NCBI GenBank assembly: GCA_025175895.1
Contig: CM045996.1
Coordinates: 109,171,179-109,235,178 of the forward strand
Direction: 5' to 3'
DNA from: Wurfbainia villosa
Lineage: Eukaryota; Streptophyta; Magnoliopsida; Zingiberales; Zingiberaceae
Length of the DNA stretch: 64,000 nt
The position numbers and the translations under genes are program-made. Positions 32,339 through 43,690 of the stretch are shown one piece after another. The notes beneath the pieces were generated by a model. It had not been told where the DNA came from. It searched no databases and saw nothing but the letters and a program-made list of their open reading frames with translations. Every line of letters begins with the position of its first letter. The stretch's first letter is position 1.

Positions 32339-33860
32339 CTCCATCTCATTTTCTTTTATTTCCCTTGTATATATATTTCTTTTACTTTGTTTATTTTAGT
32401 TATAGTTGTTAAGTTTTGTTTGACGAATTTTTATTTAGTCGTGTTTTGAAATAAATTTCCTATGTATTCCTTTATATCTTCTTAGAAGTCGTGAAAGTTA
32501 GTTAAATTTGATTGTCGAATTTTGAGATTTATTGACTTGAATGGATTATTTGATTGTATGTGGTTACTACTTGGTGATGGATTCTGTATTGATAGACTGA
32601 GTTGATTCTTTTTGTTTACTTAGTGAGGATTGAGCCTATTTTTATTTGCTTGTGTGTGGTGCACTTGTGGTTATTGTAACTCTAGAACTTGCTTTGATTC
32701 TTTCAAGACCACACAACCATTGGTTTGCATAATTACTATAAAGGTTATCTCCCTTTTTTCCCTTTACTACTTTTGTTATCACGTGCTACTCAAATAATTT
32801 TCTTATCATATGTCATGTCATTTTCATTAGTCATTCTACTATCTTTCTATGCTTTCATCATGTCATTTCTTTTTATTTCCATTTTGTTGGATGTGGAATA
32901 TTGGATGTTTCATGATGAGTTTTTGTCCAAAACAGACAAAAGTTTAAGTGTGGGAGAGAGAGTAGCTCAGGAAAATTTAGTGTTAGCATAGGCAAGTCGT
33001 GCTTGATCACCATGAGCTAGTCATGCTCTTTATCTTTTTAGCTAAGTTTGATATTGGAGCATAGGGAAGTGTACTACATGTCAGAAAAAAAAAGTTTGAA
33101 AAAAAAAAGCTAAAAAAAAAGTTGAAAAAAAAATAAATTGGGTACCCATAAAATAAAAAAAAATATTGTGAAAATTCTGACATGTTGTGTCATTTTTTAT
33201 TTATGTGTGATAGTATTTTTGTTAACGACATCTCTTGTTGCAATCATTAAGAGATTTATTGTATATCATGAGTAGATTTGTATTGAAGAATGTGATAAGG
33301 GTTGTTTACATGTTTATTGGGTTGGAAGGAAAAAAATTTTAGGGCAATGCTTTCTTGTACTCATCTATGTAGTATTCCAGTATTTCCATAGCTTCTTGCA
33401 TTTCTTTAGCTATTTCTTATCTTTCTTTCCTTACACACATATCATTATTTGCTTTTATTCATGTTTCCCTTATATTCCTAATAAGCCTTCAATGATTGTG
33501 CATTCTTATGTGTATATAGTGGTGAAGGTAGAAGAAAAGCAAGCATATGGTAGTTCATAAACCATGAGTAGCTTGAGTGAACTCCACTATTACATGTTTA
33601 TGAGAGCGAGATAAACCACCACTTACCTTATGAGGTTTAATCATTCTTAGTCTATTCATGATGGATTGAAGTCACCATGTTTGTTAACCTATGTAAGATT
33701 TGAGTCCATGATTGCTTGAGTCTTTGAGAATTGACGATCCTAGGTAACTTTCTTTCACGATTTTCTATGTATGATTGGGAATTGCTAGGGAAATATATTT
33801 TCAGTTTACTTTCAATTTTCTTTACTTGCTCGGGACGTGCAAGAATAAATATGGGGGAAT
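32339..33860 (+). other. Element 2 3' internal non-coding region
   Basis: Continues element 2 after element 3. Contains AAGTTTAAGTGTGGGAGAGA (32941-32960), a string typical of Tat/Athila-type elements, and an A-rich stretch at about 33086-33170. It ends with the purine tract AATATGGGGGAAT directly before the right LTR. The small frame at 32725-32991 is hydrophobic (repeated Leu/Phe/Ser) but has no recognisable family. Confidence 0.65.
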
Positions 33861-35617
33861 AGATAACTGTCATTTTGTCGTATTATTTTGGTCATTAATC
33901 TCACTGTTTTTATCCACTCGAGTGATTTATTATTGATTATTAACATGTTTTATGAGTTGGATTCATTTTGGATCTAATTATAAATTCTCCTAAATTTGTG
34001 GACTTATATGCAAAATTTATACCTTATTTGTAGGAGATCAAGATGAGCCAATGGACTAGACTCGAGTTAGATCAAATGTGGCCTAATCCAATGTCGTAAT
34101 GGGCATTTCAAACTGGATTAATCTGGACTTTTCATCAAGATCAGAGGCAATTCAATCAAGGGATCATATCTGAGCAATATGGAACGTCCGATGAAAGTAG
34201 CAGATTTTGAGTCATCTATCTAGATCTGGAGAGATCCAATCCGTACATTTAGATCTGGACATCTGAATCCTTCATCCAGATTCGACCGATCGTGATTATC
34301 CCTTTAAATTGATCAGATCCATTCATTTCAAATCAGAGGAATCTGAGTCGTTGGATGTACAACCAGCTTAATGGATTAATCAACTTAATCAAACCCTAGC
34401 TGTTATGGATGGCCAAGATTGGAGGTCCATTGGATTGGACGGTCATAGAAATTGCCCTTTAAAAACCAACAATTTCCCCTCTCACGGGAGATCGCGTGAC
34501 GCACAGTTTCTCCCCTTCCATCGCGCGACGCCAGGCGACGCTCTCCTCTTTCACGCGCGAGCGGCGACCCTTCTTCATCTCGGCACCGACGACGGTTTCT
34601 TCAGCTCCTTCCGGCGACCCCCCTTCCAATAGCCAGCGGCAATCGCCTCCAATCCTCGCCAGCCGATCGAGATGCCGGGATTTCGCCAGCTCGTCGGCAG
34701 CGAGTAATGGCGATGATTTCGACGAATCCCCCTTTTTCATCGGCGTTCCATTTCCTTCCTGCAATGCCGATTGGGCTGCTCCACCTCAGATTCCCTCCTT
34801 GGCTGCGCCAATTGGGCAGCTCCGCCCTCCATCGCCGGTGAAGCTGCGATTTCACTGTTCCGACACTCCATTTCCTCGGTAGGCTGTGCCGATTGGGCAG
34901 GTCCGTCGTCACAATTCATCCCTGGCCTGCGCCGATTGGGCAGCCGTGCCAACCATCAGCCGAGGCAGTGGTTCGCATCCATCCGTATTCCCCTCTCCTA
35001 GCTTCACCGGATTCGAGAGAGCAAGGAGACATCACAAGATTTCCATATTTGGGAGTTTGTGCCATCCGCATCCACCGTTGGAGGAAGTTGTTCGAGTCGT
35101 AGTCGTTGCTGAAGAGGGAAGGTCCCTGCTCCGGTGGAGAGGAGCGTCACTTGATTTTATATTTGGAATTCCACATTTAGAATTGCACATACCTGATTTA
35201 ATTTGTTTTATGCTTGCATGATGTTTTATTAAATGTTTCCTTGAGTAATTAGGTTGTAGTTTAGTTTAGATTTAATTTCATGTTATATTTTACTCTCATG
35301 TTATTCTGCATATTTAAATTCCTACACTTTTTTGTTTGCATGCTTAGTTTAAGTTTCTTTTAATTTCATCGCAATCGTAGTTTAGTTAGATTAGAATTTG
35401 ATTATATGCATTGTCTTTTAGTTCAGTAGGATTAGTCTTTTAAAATCCAAACCCCCATCTTCAATAGAAAACCCAAAGCAATACTCAGTGATCCTAAGAC
35501 TACTAATCTCTCAGTTACACTCGTTAGGAAACGATCCGGGCCATTGACTATGCTATATTAGCATAGAGAGTGTTTGATAATTAATTTATAACGGTACCAC
35601 GACAAATACTATTATCA
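33861..35617 (+). repeat. Element 2 right (3') LTR
   Basis: 1757 bp. Its first base is changed (AGATAACTGTC for TGATAACTGTC). Carries the same central GC-rich stretch as the left LTR, with small indels (for example an extra segment near 34400 and another near 34900). Confidence 0.88.
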
Positions 35618-37189
35618 GGCGTGAATAGCGTGTTTGATGTCGAAGATGGAAATCGATCGTGCTCGCGTCTACAGTTGTTATTAGCGCAGCGGAAACAAAG
35701 AAAATAAAGCAATAACAAAAATACAAGCACGCAAACACAACAATATAACGTGGTTCGGAATCTCAAGGTTCCTACTCCACGGGTTGGGCTCGAATGAGCC
35801 CTAGCGATGCCAAACACCACTAATAATCAAATACTCCTTCTCGACAATAAGTCGGAGGTGGAGAAACCTCGTACAATAATTTTTACAACAATAAGAAACA
35901 ATAAACAAGCAAATACAAGTGAAATACATAAAAGAATGTAAAGAACACTTTATAACCGATCTTTTGGAAGCTTGTTTATTGATCGCCTTGGACTAGCCTT
36001 GAAGGTCTGGATTGCAGCAGCAAATCTCTTCCAAATCGCCCAAGAAAATCACTGCCAAATCCTCCCATCCGAGCTGCTTTTATAACCTTTGTCAGGCTGA
36101 TTTCGCGCTACCGATACCAATCGTCGTAAGGCCCCAATCGATCGCAATGCATCTGTGAGACAAACTTAATCCACGCCGACATCCAAGCTAACGGTTACAT
36201 CGGCGATCGCGCTACCATCCGATCGCTAACCTCATACCGATCGATCGGCTGTCGAGCCGGCGTTTTGCTCCGCAACTCGACCATCAATCGATCGCCCTCC
36301 ATGGCGGGCCGATCGCATCATCCAATCGCCTAATCCGGCGATTAACTACTGTGCCATTTTCTGCAGTCGAACATCAATCGAGTCCGAGCAGTTCGATTGG
36401 CCATAATCTCAGTCGATTGCTGCAAGTCGACTCGGCTGCTAAGTGTCAAAACACTTGACCAATCGACTGGTCCAAATTCCCAGTCGACTGTTAACCTCAA
36501 ACAAGAGGTTTAACCCCAAGTATGATGCCCTCATACTTGCTAGACCACCTTTAGCCTAGACTTAAGCCTTCTAGCCATCTCTGTCATCCTCACGCTTATC
36601 GGATCCCTCCAAATCATCCATGACTTGTTCATCCATACACTAGCCTTTAGGTGCTTCCATCGGCTATTGTCATGCTAAGCTGGTCTATACCGCCAAGGCA
36701 TATTAGGCTTATGCTGCTAAGACTACCGCTTGGATTTTACGCCGTCAACCATTGAACTTATGCTGCCAAGACTCCCGCTTGAACTTTACATCACCAATAT
36801 CACCCCTTGGACTTTCCTTGCCAACCCATGTTGGACTTTCCATCTACCAAGACTCAAGCTTGGAGTTTCCCTTACCAAGACTCATGCTAGGATTTTCCAT
36901 GCCAAGTACTCATGACTTGGACTTTCCATGTCAACCCATGTTGGACTTTCCCTTGTCAAGTGTCTCACTTGGACTTTCCATCATATGGTCAATCTCATGT
37001 CAACCATATAGTCAAACAATGGTCAAACCATCGTCAAACATCAAAATATCACTCGAGTCAAACTCGAGTCCGGTCAATCATGACCCGGATCAATTGCACC
37101 AACAATCTCCCCAAAACATTGTCAAACATCAAAACACTACTCGAGTCCAACTCGAGTCTGGTCAATCGTGACCTGAGTTGATTGCAACA
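35618..37189 (-). repeat. Element 1 left (3') LTR, main part
   Basis: Resumes the LTR begun at 11440-11469 and matches the right LTR at 40702-42263. Features in element sense: TATA box GGTTATAAAAGCAG at about 36085-36071 (missing from the right LTR), a block of degenerate tandem repeats with AAGTCCAAG/CTTGGACTTT at 36720-36990, and a duplicated terminal segment at about 37026-37189. Palindromes CGATCG are frequent at 36110-36430. Open frames across 36730-37181 are only these repeats. Confidence 0.88.
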
Positions 37190-39011
37190 ATAATCTCCCT
37201 CTTTTTGATGTTTGACAAAAACCACAAAACCATTGAGTTATGCTACCTAACTTAAATCTCCTTACCAATTCTCCCAAATTGGTAATCCCGTTAATTCTCT
37301 CTCATTTTGACATACATCAAAAAGATTCTCTCTAAGGAGGTCAATGTCTCATATCCCAATGAGATCTTACAATCTCCCCATTAGCCCAAAAACACTAGGA
37401 TGCCTTCACTCTTCCTAGTGATAAGTCTCATATCACTTAAGAGAGACTTCCTATAAACTCTCCTAATTTTCAAATTGGGCATCTCACATTCCTATTTCTC
37501 CCCCTCATGAGGAAGAACACATTCATCATCCCATGATGGATACCTCCCTCTAAAGGCTTGCTCCCCCTTGACCATTGCACCAACAATGTCCTTGGAGAGT
37601 CCCTAAATCTATAGGTACACTAAACCATCAAAATTAAGGTTAAAAGTTCAACCTTAAACTTTCACATACCTTAAAATTGATACATCACCCTAACAACTCT
37701 CCTAATCCATATCCAATGGATTTGCACCCTTTCCAATGCTTTCCAAAACATACTAAACATCCTTGTTTACTGAATCACCTCCGACAAATAACTCGACAAT
37801 ATCACCGACCGCTGTTGACGCTACCGACCGCCATAATGCGGGCAGATCGATTTCAAATGCGTAATTTCGTAAATCGAACGAATTTCAAAAAATCATAAGT
37901 AATTATATATAATACGAAAATTCATGAAAATTCATATGTATAATACTTATAACAAATACAATGGATGAAAAATATTTGAAAATTAAATTACCCATTAAAT
38001 AGTGAGTTTGACACAAGTTCAAAACCATTGAAAAGTTCAATGTTTTGGCTCTACTTTGTATCAACTTCATCAATGGTGATTGCTATCAAAAAATAGACTT
38101 CACTAAGGTTTTCTAAAATGATTTTAAAATATTTTTGAAAACCTATATTGGATCATGATCAATGGACTCAATGCACATGACTTGCACATTAGCTTTCCCC
38201 ATGATCCACCCATGATATAAGATGAGTTTGAGTTCATCTAGATGCAAGAACTATGCACCTTGAACTTAATTCATTTTCTAGCATCTCACGTGTATAGGGT
38301 ATTTGAAAACACACACATGTCAATGTAATGTGAGATGTGAGTTTTGGTTATCCTAATCTAGGGTTTCATACATTTTTCTAAGGCAACACTACTTGATTCC
38401 CTTATACATGGGACTTCAAGTCATGTCATAGTCCTTAACTCAATTTTATTAATGCATGAAATGATAATGACATAAATACAACATAAATAAGCATGGTTAA
38501 TGATCATGATGTCATGACATATGATTAAATCTAAAATATACATGACATAAACCTAAGCATGATCATGACAAAATGATAAAAATAAATATAATGTCATGAC
38601 ATAGTATATGGCAAATAAAGCATGGCAAATAAAATGTATATGTATAACAATACCTAAATTTTAATATTAATTGACATTTGTTATTATTAAATCCATTTTG
38701 TCATATTACTACTAATCCCTCAAGTGTGTCAAAAATCCAAAATGACACACCATGACCTCTAAACATAGTTTGTGCCACTTTGATTGATTTTTCATAATTC
38801 TCAAAATATATTGGCACATTCTAAAAACCTTTAAGATATAAATTCAAACTTATTTCCAAGGTACACATAACCTTGAAAATGACCTAAAGTGTCATCTTTA
38901 CCATGGTTAGGTTAACTACCTATCCATTTAAAGTTGGCACAATCTAACCCATTTAGCGTGAATCGATCACGCTCCTAGGAATCCAATACCTATTGGAGCT
39001 CCTTGGGTTTA
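37190..39011 (-). other. Element 1 internal non-coding region next to 3' LTR
   Basis: Begins with the purine tract (plus strand TAATCTCCCTCTTTTTGATG). AT-rich, with repeated ATGACAT/CATGACAT words near 38440-38620. No frame. In element 5 the corresponding place (62415-63473) is also non-coding. Confidence 0.6.
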
Positions 39012-40603
39012 CTAGGTATTGATGACCTCCCTAAATACCCTCCTAATGACCCTCCTAGGCTTGGTAGCCTTGGTCATTGTGGTCTTGCCTAGATTAACTC
39101 TAGGGATGACTCCCCTTGTAACCTTCTTAGTGGTCTTCCTAGGTTTCTTCGAAACTTTAGCCACTAGGCACCTACCATAGTCAACTCTAGGGATGACTTT
39201 CCTTGTGACCTTGGTTTTTCTAGACCTAGATTTAGTTTCATAATCAAATGGAACATTGTGGTAAGTAGACATTACCTTCTTAGACATATGTTTGTGACCC
39301 AAACCTTGCTTCCTAGATGGTTCTTGCCCCTTACACCCTAGGTTTTGACTTCTAGACCCTTGAGTTTGATTTTGCATATTCCTAAGGGTCTTTTCAAGTT
39401 TTTCAAGCCCTGACATCAAAGTTTGGTTCTCTAATTCTAATTTCTCTAATTTGGTGGGCCCATTATTTCCTTGAATAGATTTGCTCTTTCTAGACATATG
39501 TCTAGATTTCTTTTGATTAAAGCCTATATGATCTTCTATTTTCCTAATACTTACCTTAGGTAGGGTTTTTCTAGAGACATTAGTTCCAAATTTCTCCTTA
39601 TTTTTAAAATTGACATATTTAGCTCCTAAGCAATAAAGCCTATTTTTACTAGTATAATTTTCATGAGTAATAGCAAGAGTGCTAAAAATATGCTTTTAAA
39701 ATCTAAAACTAGAAGGTGCATTAAAATATACCTTAGGGTTTGCTTTGGAAGCTCCTCTACTTGTGTAGCTCCTTCTTGCCCCTTCTTCTTCCCCCTAGGG
39801 CATTGACTCATATAATGCCCTTTTTGGTTGCATTTGAAGCACACAACGTGCTTCTTGCTCTTAATCGTTAGGGCACCGGCATCCTTGACCTTTGGCACCG
39901 ATGGAGCCTTCTTGACCTTCTTAGAACACTTGCTCTTATAATATTCATTTTTCCTACACTCAAAGCATACAATATGATTTTTATTTTTGATTGAAATGCT
40001 CGAGTTACCTAGGGTGGTGGTGGAATTTTGAGCTTCCTCTTCTTCTTGACCGAAAATAGAGGCTTCTTCTTGATGCTCCGGAGTGGATGGTCTCTCCTCC
40101 CCCTCAATCCTAGATGTGGAGGCCTCTTCCACTTCTTCTACCTCTTTCGATCCGGATGTTGATTCTCTATCAATCTCCGAATCCTCAAGCTCTTGGGATA
40201 AAGATGTGCTTGCTTCTTCTTGAGCTTGAGAGGATGAGCACTCCTCCTTGGACTCCTCTTCTACTTCATGTGTCGGTGATGAATTTTCATAATATTTTGC
40301 CAACTTACTCCAAAGCTCCTTGGCATATTTACAATCTCCTATCTTACACAATATATCATTAGGAATTACCATTACCTTATTATTTATGTTGAAGTATCGG
40401 AGTTGCTCTTGGCTCCAATTCTTCTTCTTGAGTTTTCTTCCTTCTTCATTCTTTGGAGTGTCGAAACCTACTATGACACTAATTCAATTATCAAAATCAC
40501 ACATAAGAAAGTGTATTATTCTACCTTTCCAATATACGAAATCTTCGCGGTCGAAGGACGGTGGAATGGCTATGTCATCACTCAATCTTTCTTGAAGATC
40601 CAT
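39012..40603 (-). pseudogene. Element 1 Gag-like region with two zinc knuckles
   Basis: In element sense starts at ATG 40603: MDLQERLSDDIAIPPSFDRE, FVYWKGRIIHFLMCDFDN then a TGA, then a shortened SIRE-type Gag (CKIGDCKYAKELWSKLAKYY). A long Glu/Ser-rich acidic stretch follows, then two CCHC-like knuckles, CFECRKNEYYKSKC (the His replaced by Tyr) and CFKCNQKGHYMSQC. After a break at 39626-39500, a second frame (39497-39012) has a coiled coil (LEKLELENQTLMSGLEKLEK) and a very basic Lys/Arg-rich end. No protease, integrase or RT. The full-length SIRE Gag in element 5 is longer before its single knuckle, so this is a reduced version. Confidence 0.75.
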
Positions 40604-40653
40604 CTTGCCCTCTAGCGCCTTTACTCCCTCGAATGTGAAGCCGGTGAAGAGCG

Positions 40654-40669
40654 ACCCGCTCTGATACCA
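40654..40669 (-). other. Element 1 primer binding site (tRNA-Met)
   Basis: TGGTATCAGAGCGGGT in element sense, two bases from the 5' LTR. Confidence 0.85.
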
Positions 40670-40671
40670 CT

Positions 40672-42263
40672 TGTTGGGAATTGACCGTCGCTAGAGGGGA
40701 GGGGGTGAATAGCGTGTTTGACGTCGAAGATGGGAATCGATCGTGCTTGCGTCTACAGTTATTAGCACAGCGGAAATAAAGAAAATAAAGCAATAACAAA
40801 AATACAAGCACGCAAACACAACAATATAACGTGGTTCGGAATCTCAAGGTTCCTACTCCACGGGTTGGACTCGAATGAACCCTAGCGATGTCAAACGCCA
40901 CTAATAATCAAATACTCCTCGATAACAAGTCGGAGGCGGAGAAACCTCGTACAATGATTCTTACAACAATAAGAAACAATAAACAAGCAAATACAGGTGA
41001 AATACACAAAAAAATGTAAAGAACACTTTACAATCGATCTTTTGGAAGCTTGCTTGTTGATCGCCTTGGACTAGCCTTGAAGGTCTGGATTGCAGCAGCA
41101 AATCCCCTCCAAATCGCCCAAGAAAATCGTTGTCAAATCCTCTCAATCGACTGCCAATAGTATTGTTGTGAGACAACGACTTAATCCACGTTAGCATCCA
41201 AGCCAACGGTTACAGCAAGCAATCGGTATCGATTACCATCGATCGTGCCAACCTCGTGGCCGATCGATAGCAGCGTTCTTCTCCCGCAACCCGACCATCA
41301 GTCGACTACCCTCCATGACAGTCAACTGCCATCATTGAACTACCCAATAATGGCAGTCGACTGCCAAGCCATTTCCTGCAATCGAACATCAGTCGAGTTC
41401 GAGCAGTTCGATTGACCATAATCTCAGTCGACTGCTGCAAGTCGACTCGGCTGTCAAGTGTCAAAACACTTGACCAGTCGACTGTTCTAAAGCTTCAGTC
41501 GACTGTTAATCTCAAACATGATGTTTAATCCCAAGTATGATGCTCTCATACTTGCTAGACCACTCTTAGCCTAAACCTAAGCCTTCTAGCCACCTTCGTC
41601 AGTCTTACACCTATCGGATCCCTCTAAGTCATCCATGACTTGTTCATCTATACGCTAACCATCAGATGCTTCCATCGGCTATTGTTATGCTAAGTTGGTA
41701 TACACCGCTAAGGCACATTGGGCTTACGCTGCCAAGACTACCGCTTGGACTTTACACCGTCAACCATTGGACTTATGTTGTCAAGACTCCCGCTTGGACT
41801 TTACGTCGCCAATATCACCCCTTGGACTTTTCTTGCCAACCCATATTGGACTTTTCATTTGCCAAGACTCAAGTTTGGATTTTTCCTTGCCAAGACTCAA
41901 GCTTGGACTTTTCCTTGCAAGACTCGTGCTTGGACTTTCCATGTTAAGTACCCATGACTTGGACTTTCCATGTCAAGTACCAATGACTTGGACTTTCCAT
42001 GTCAATCCATGTTGGGTTTTCCTTTGCCAAGTGTCCCACTTGGATTTTTCATCATATGGTCAATCTCATGTCAATCATATAGTCAAACAATAGTCAAACC
42101 ATCGTCAAACATCAAAATATCACTCGAGTCAAACTCGAGTCTGGTCAATCATGACCCAGGTCGATTGCACCAACAATCTCTCTAAAACATTGTCAAACAT
42201 TAAAACATTATTCGAGTCCAATTCGAATCTGATCAATCATGACCTGGACCGATTACACCTACA
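40672..42263 (-). repeat. Element 1 right (5') LTR
   Basis: 1592 bp from TGTTGGGAATTGACC to CACCTACA, followed by duplicated CTAGA. Compared with the left LTR it carries GTCGAC palindromes where the left has CGATCG (41150-41480) and lacks the segment with the TATA box. Confidence 0.9.
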
Positions 42264-42564
42264 CTAGAGACAAATTTTGTAACTTAGTGATCAATGCTTC
42301 TGGTAAGAGTGTAGTGGTGGTAGAAGTCCCTCCTTGCTTTTCTAATATTGTCTTGAGGTCGATTTGTATGTCCCTCAAGCTTTCAGCAATCTGCACAAGT
42401 AATTGAAGCTGTGTATTATTTTGCTTTAATATAGCAGTATTAATAGAGTTTCCTTGGTACTCTTTTGAGCTTGCAAAACCGACGGCAGGTGCTTCAATTT
42501 GTTCCACAGCTAGAACTGTGTCTTTGTAGTTTTTTGTGTTTCTTGTCAGGATGTAGCTGCTCAT
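42264..42564 (-). pseudogene. Viral P2, N-terminal fragment
   Basis: ATG at 42564-42562 overlaps the P1 stop as ATGA, the usual badnavirus arrangement. The product begins MSSYILTRNTKNYKDTVLAV and continues with VGFASSKEYQGNSINTAI and a coil-forming NNTQLQLLVQIAESLRDIQI, like virion-associated P2. It is cut by element 1 after KLQNLSL; the rest is at 11439-11337. No other lesion is seen in this part. Confidence 0.85.
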
Positions 42565-42955
42565 GAAGAGAGCCACTTATCCACCATCTGGAGGACAACC
42601 TCTACCTTTTCTAGTTTCTGGTTGAGATCAGTTATGAGCCGGGGCGCTTCTTCTTCAAGAAACCTGGGTTGCTTTGCTATTTCTGTTAAAAGGTCATTGA
42701 CCTCCCGCCTGGTTAAAGGCTTGTGCTCCACATATAAGGTTGCTAAGTTTTTTACAGCAGTTTTAAATCTTACAATTTGAAGTTTTTGAGATGAACTCGG
42801 CTTGACAGGCAAATTTTATCGTATATTACCGAAATATTATGAGCTAGTTCCTTGTTGGATGGCTTCTTGTTATTGTTCAAGTCAAGATACTCTAGGTTAG
42901 GGGTGTGAGAACTAGTATACCATTGTTGTATTGCTTCCTCCCACTGTTCAGACAT
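42561..42955 (-). pseudogene. Viral P1 (badnavirus ORF1), one frameshift
   Basis: ATG at 42955: MSEQWEEAIQQWYTSS, LEYLDLNNNKKPSNKELAHN and ISVIYDKICLSSRVHLKNF, the conserved N-terminal half of badnavirus P1 (DUF1319-type). A one-base frameshift near 42775-42790 ends this frame; the rest (VRFKTAVKNLATLYVEHKPL, then a coil) continues in the next frame to TGA at 42561. P1 is a small virion-associated protein of uncertain role. Confidence 0.88.
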
Positions 42956-43690
42956 CAGGTCCCCTTTTACAACTCATTGGTTTTCTTCTCCTCCCCAAGA
43001 GTTTTCTTTCCTCACCTTTTCGGTAGCTACTTCTGTTTCGCTCCCTTACGTCTTTTGGAAAAACTACTCCTGAGGGTTCAAATACTTCCTCCCGAGTGTG
43101 TAATTTGAGACTCCTCACTTAGATTGGTCTGTAATTAGGTCTTATTAGGTCCAGCCTTTATGCCTTCTTATAGCAATCTCTAATTCAAGCAAGATTTATT
43201 AGGTTCAACTAGAGTTGTCAAACGGACCGATCCATGGTGGGGCGGGTCAATCCGTTGTAAATTCAATATTTAGCGAAGAGTGACGGGCCGACCCGCCATC
43301 TCGACGAGTTGAGAAATTTTCAATCCAACTCAATCCAAGGCGGGTTGTGGGTTAAACGGGTCAACCCGCGGGCCACACAAATTTAAAAAATATATCTAAA
43401 ATTACTGAGGAGTTGACCCGCACGGGTCGTTCCGTTTAGGCCCGTCAAAATGACGGATTGATAAAAGTTCAACCTAATCCGCTTAAATTGTTTGACAGGA
43501 TGAGTCAATCTGGCGGGTCTAACTCAATTTGACAGTTCTAGGTTCAACCTCGGTGCCTACTTTATGAGTTTTCAGTTTGAAACTAATGGGAGTACTTTTA
43601 CAATTAATGTAACATAGAACACAGTGACCCTCTCACTTAGAGTATCCTGAGTGAAATTTAGCTAGCCATCAAGTTACAGCTCTGATACTA
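42956..43690 (-). other. Viral leader with tRNA-Met primer site
   Basis: In viral sense it starts at the primer site TAGTATCAGAGC (43690-43679; one change from TGGTATCAGAGC), position 1 of a badnavirus genome by convention. The leader proper is 43690-43541 and 43209-42956, with the hAT-like MITE between. No long frame. Confidence 0.8.
43210..43540. mobile_element. hAT-like MITE in the viral leader
   Basis: 331 bp, terminal inverted repeats TAGAGTTGTCAAA and (reversed) TAGAACTGTCAAA, flanked by the 8-bp duplication GGTTCAAC (43202-43209 and 43541-43548). The interior is rich in GACCCGC/GCGGGTC words. No coding capacity. TIR and 8-bp TSD are those of hAT elements. Confidence 0.88.

Larger units (their letters stand above)
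11470..35617 (+). mobile_element. Element 2: non-autonomous gypsy-type LTR element with tRNA-Asp primer site
   Basis: LTRs 11470-13230 and 33861-35617, beginning TGATAACTGTC (AGATAACTGTC in the right copy) and ending TTATCA. The primer site directly after the left LTR, TGGCATCGTTGCCAAGGA (13236-13253), is the complement of the tRNA-Asp 3' end, used by Tat/Athila-type gypsy elements. The purine tract ATATGGGGGAA lies before the right LTR. The internal region encodes only a Gln-rich Gag-like protein; no pol is seen. It sits in the left LTR of element 1; the target was a G run and the right duplicate (GGCG) is decayed. Without element 3 it is about 6.5 kb. Confidence 0.85.
11440..42263 (-). mobile_element. 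Element 1: non-autonomous SIRE-like Ty1-copia retrotransposon (outer layer)
   Basis: Begins TG at 11440 and ends CA at 42263, flanked by CTAGA, inside viral P2. The right LTR (40672-42263) is the 5' LTR in element sense; next to it 40669-40658 is the tRNA-Met primer site TGGTATCAGAGC. The left LTR is split by element 2. The internal region is only about 3.5 kb (37190-40671) and encodes Gag-like proteins but no protease, integrase or RT, so it must depend on a partner. The purine tract and TTTGATGTTTGAC string next to the 3' LTR match those of element 5, a coding SIRE-like copy, which could be such a partner family. Without element 2 it is about 6.7 kb. Confidence 0.88.
3670..43689 (-). mobile_element. 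Endogenous badnavirus-like pararetrovirus (Caulimoviridae), later interrupted
   Basis: One near-complete viral genome on the minus strand. Order in viral sense: primer site 43690, leader, P1 (42955), P2 (42564), polyprotein ORF3 (11337 to about 4114), tandem enhancer, TATA box (3812), AATAAA (3706). The P1/P2 ATGA overlap and the P2/ORF3 TGATG overlap, both typical of badnaviruses, are preserved. Later insertions are element 1 with its nested stack (11440-42263), a PIF/Harbinger-like element (7642-8615) and a hAT-like MITE (43210-43540). Without them about 7.9 kb of viral DNA remains, the usual badnavirus genome size. Multiple stops and frameshifts in ORF3 and one shift in P1 mean it cannot encode a virus as it stands. 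The dUTPase domain between movement and coat regions is unusual. Confidence 0.92.

Noticed and set aside
36730..37181. Frames rich in CQDS/LDF/WTF words, also at 41666-42185, 56449-56764 and 63533-63892
   Set aside because: These are translations of the AAGTCCAAG/CTTGG mini-repeats in LTRs of elements 1 and 5, not proteins.
3670..43689. Possibility that the viral copy could yield infectious virus
   Set aside because: More than ten frame breaks, a lost dUTPase motif, and three insertions including 30.8 kb of retroelements make it non-functional as it stands.
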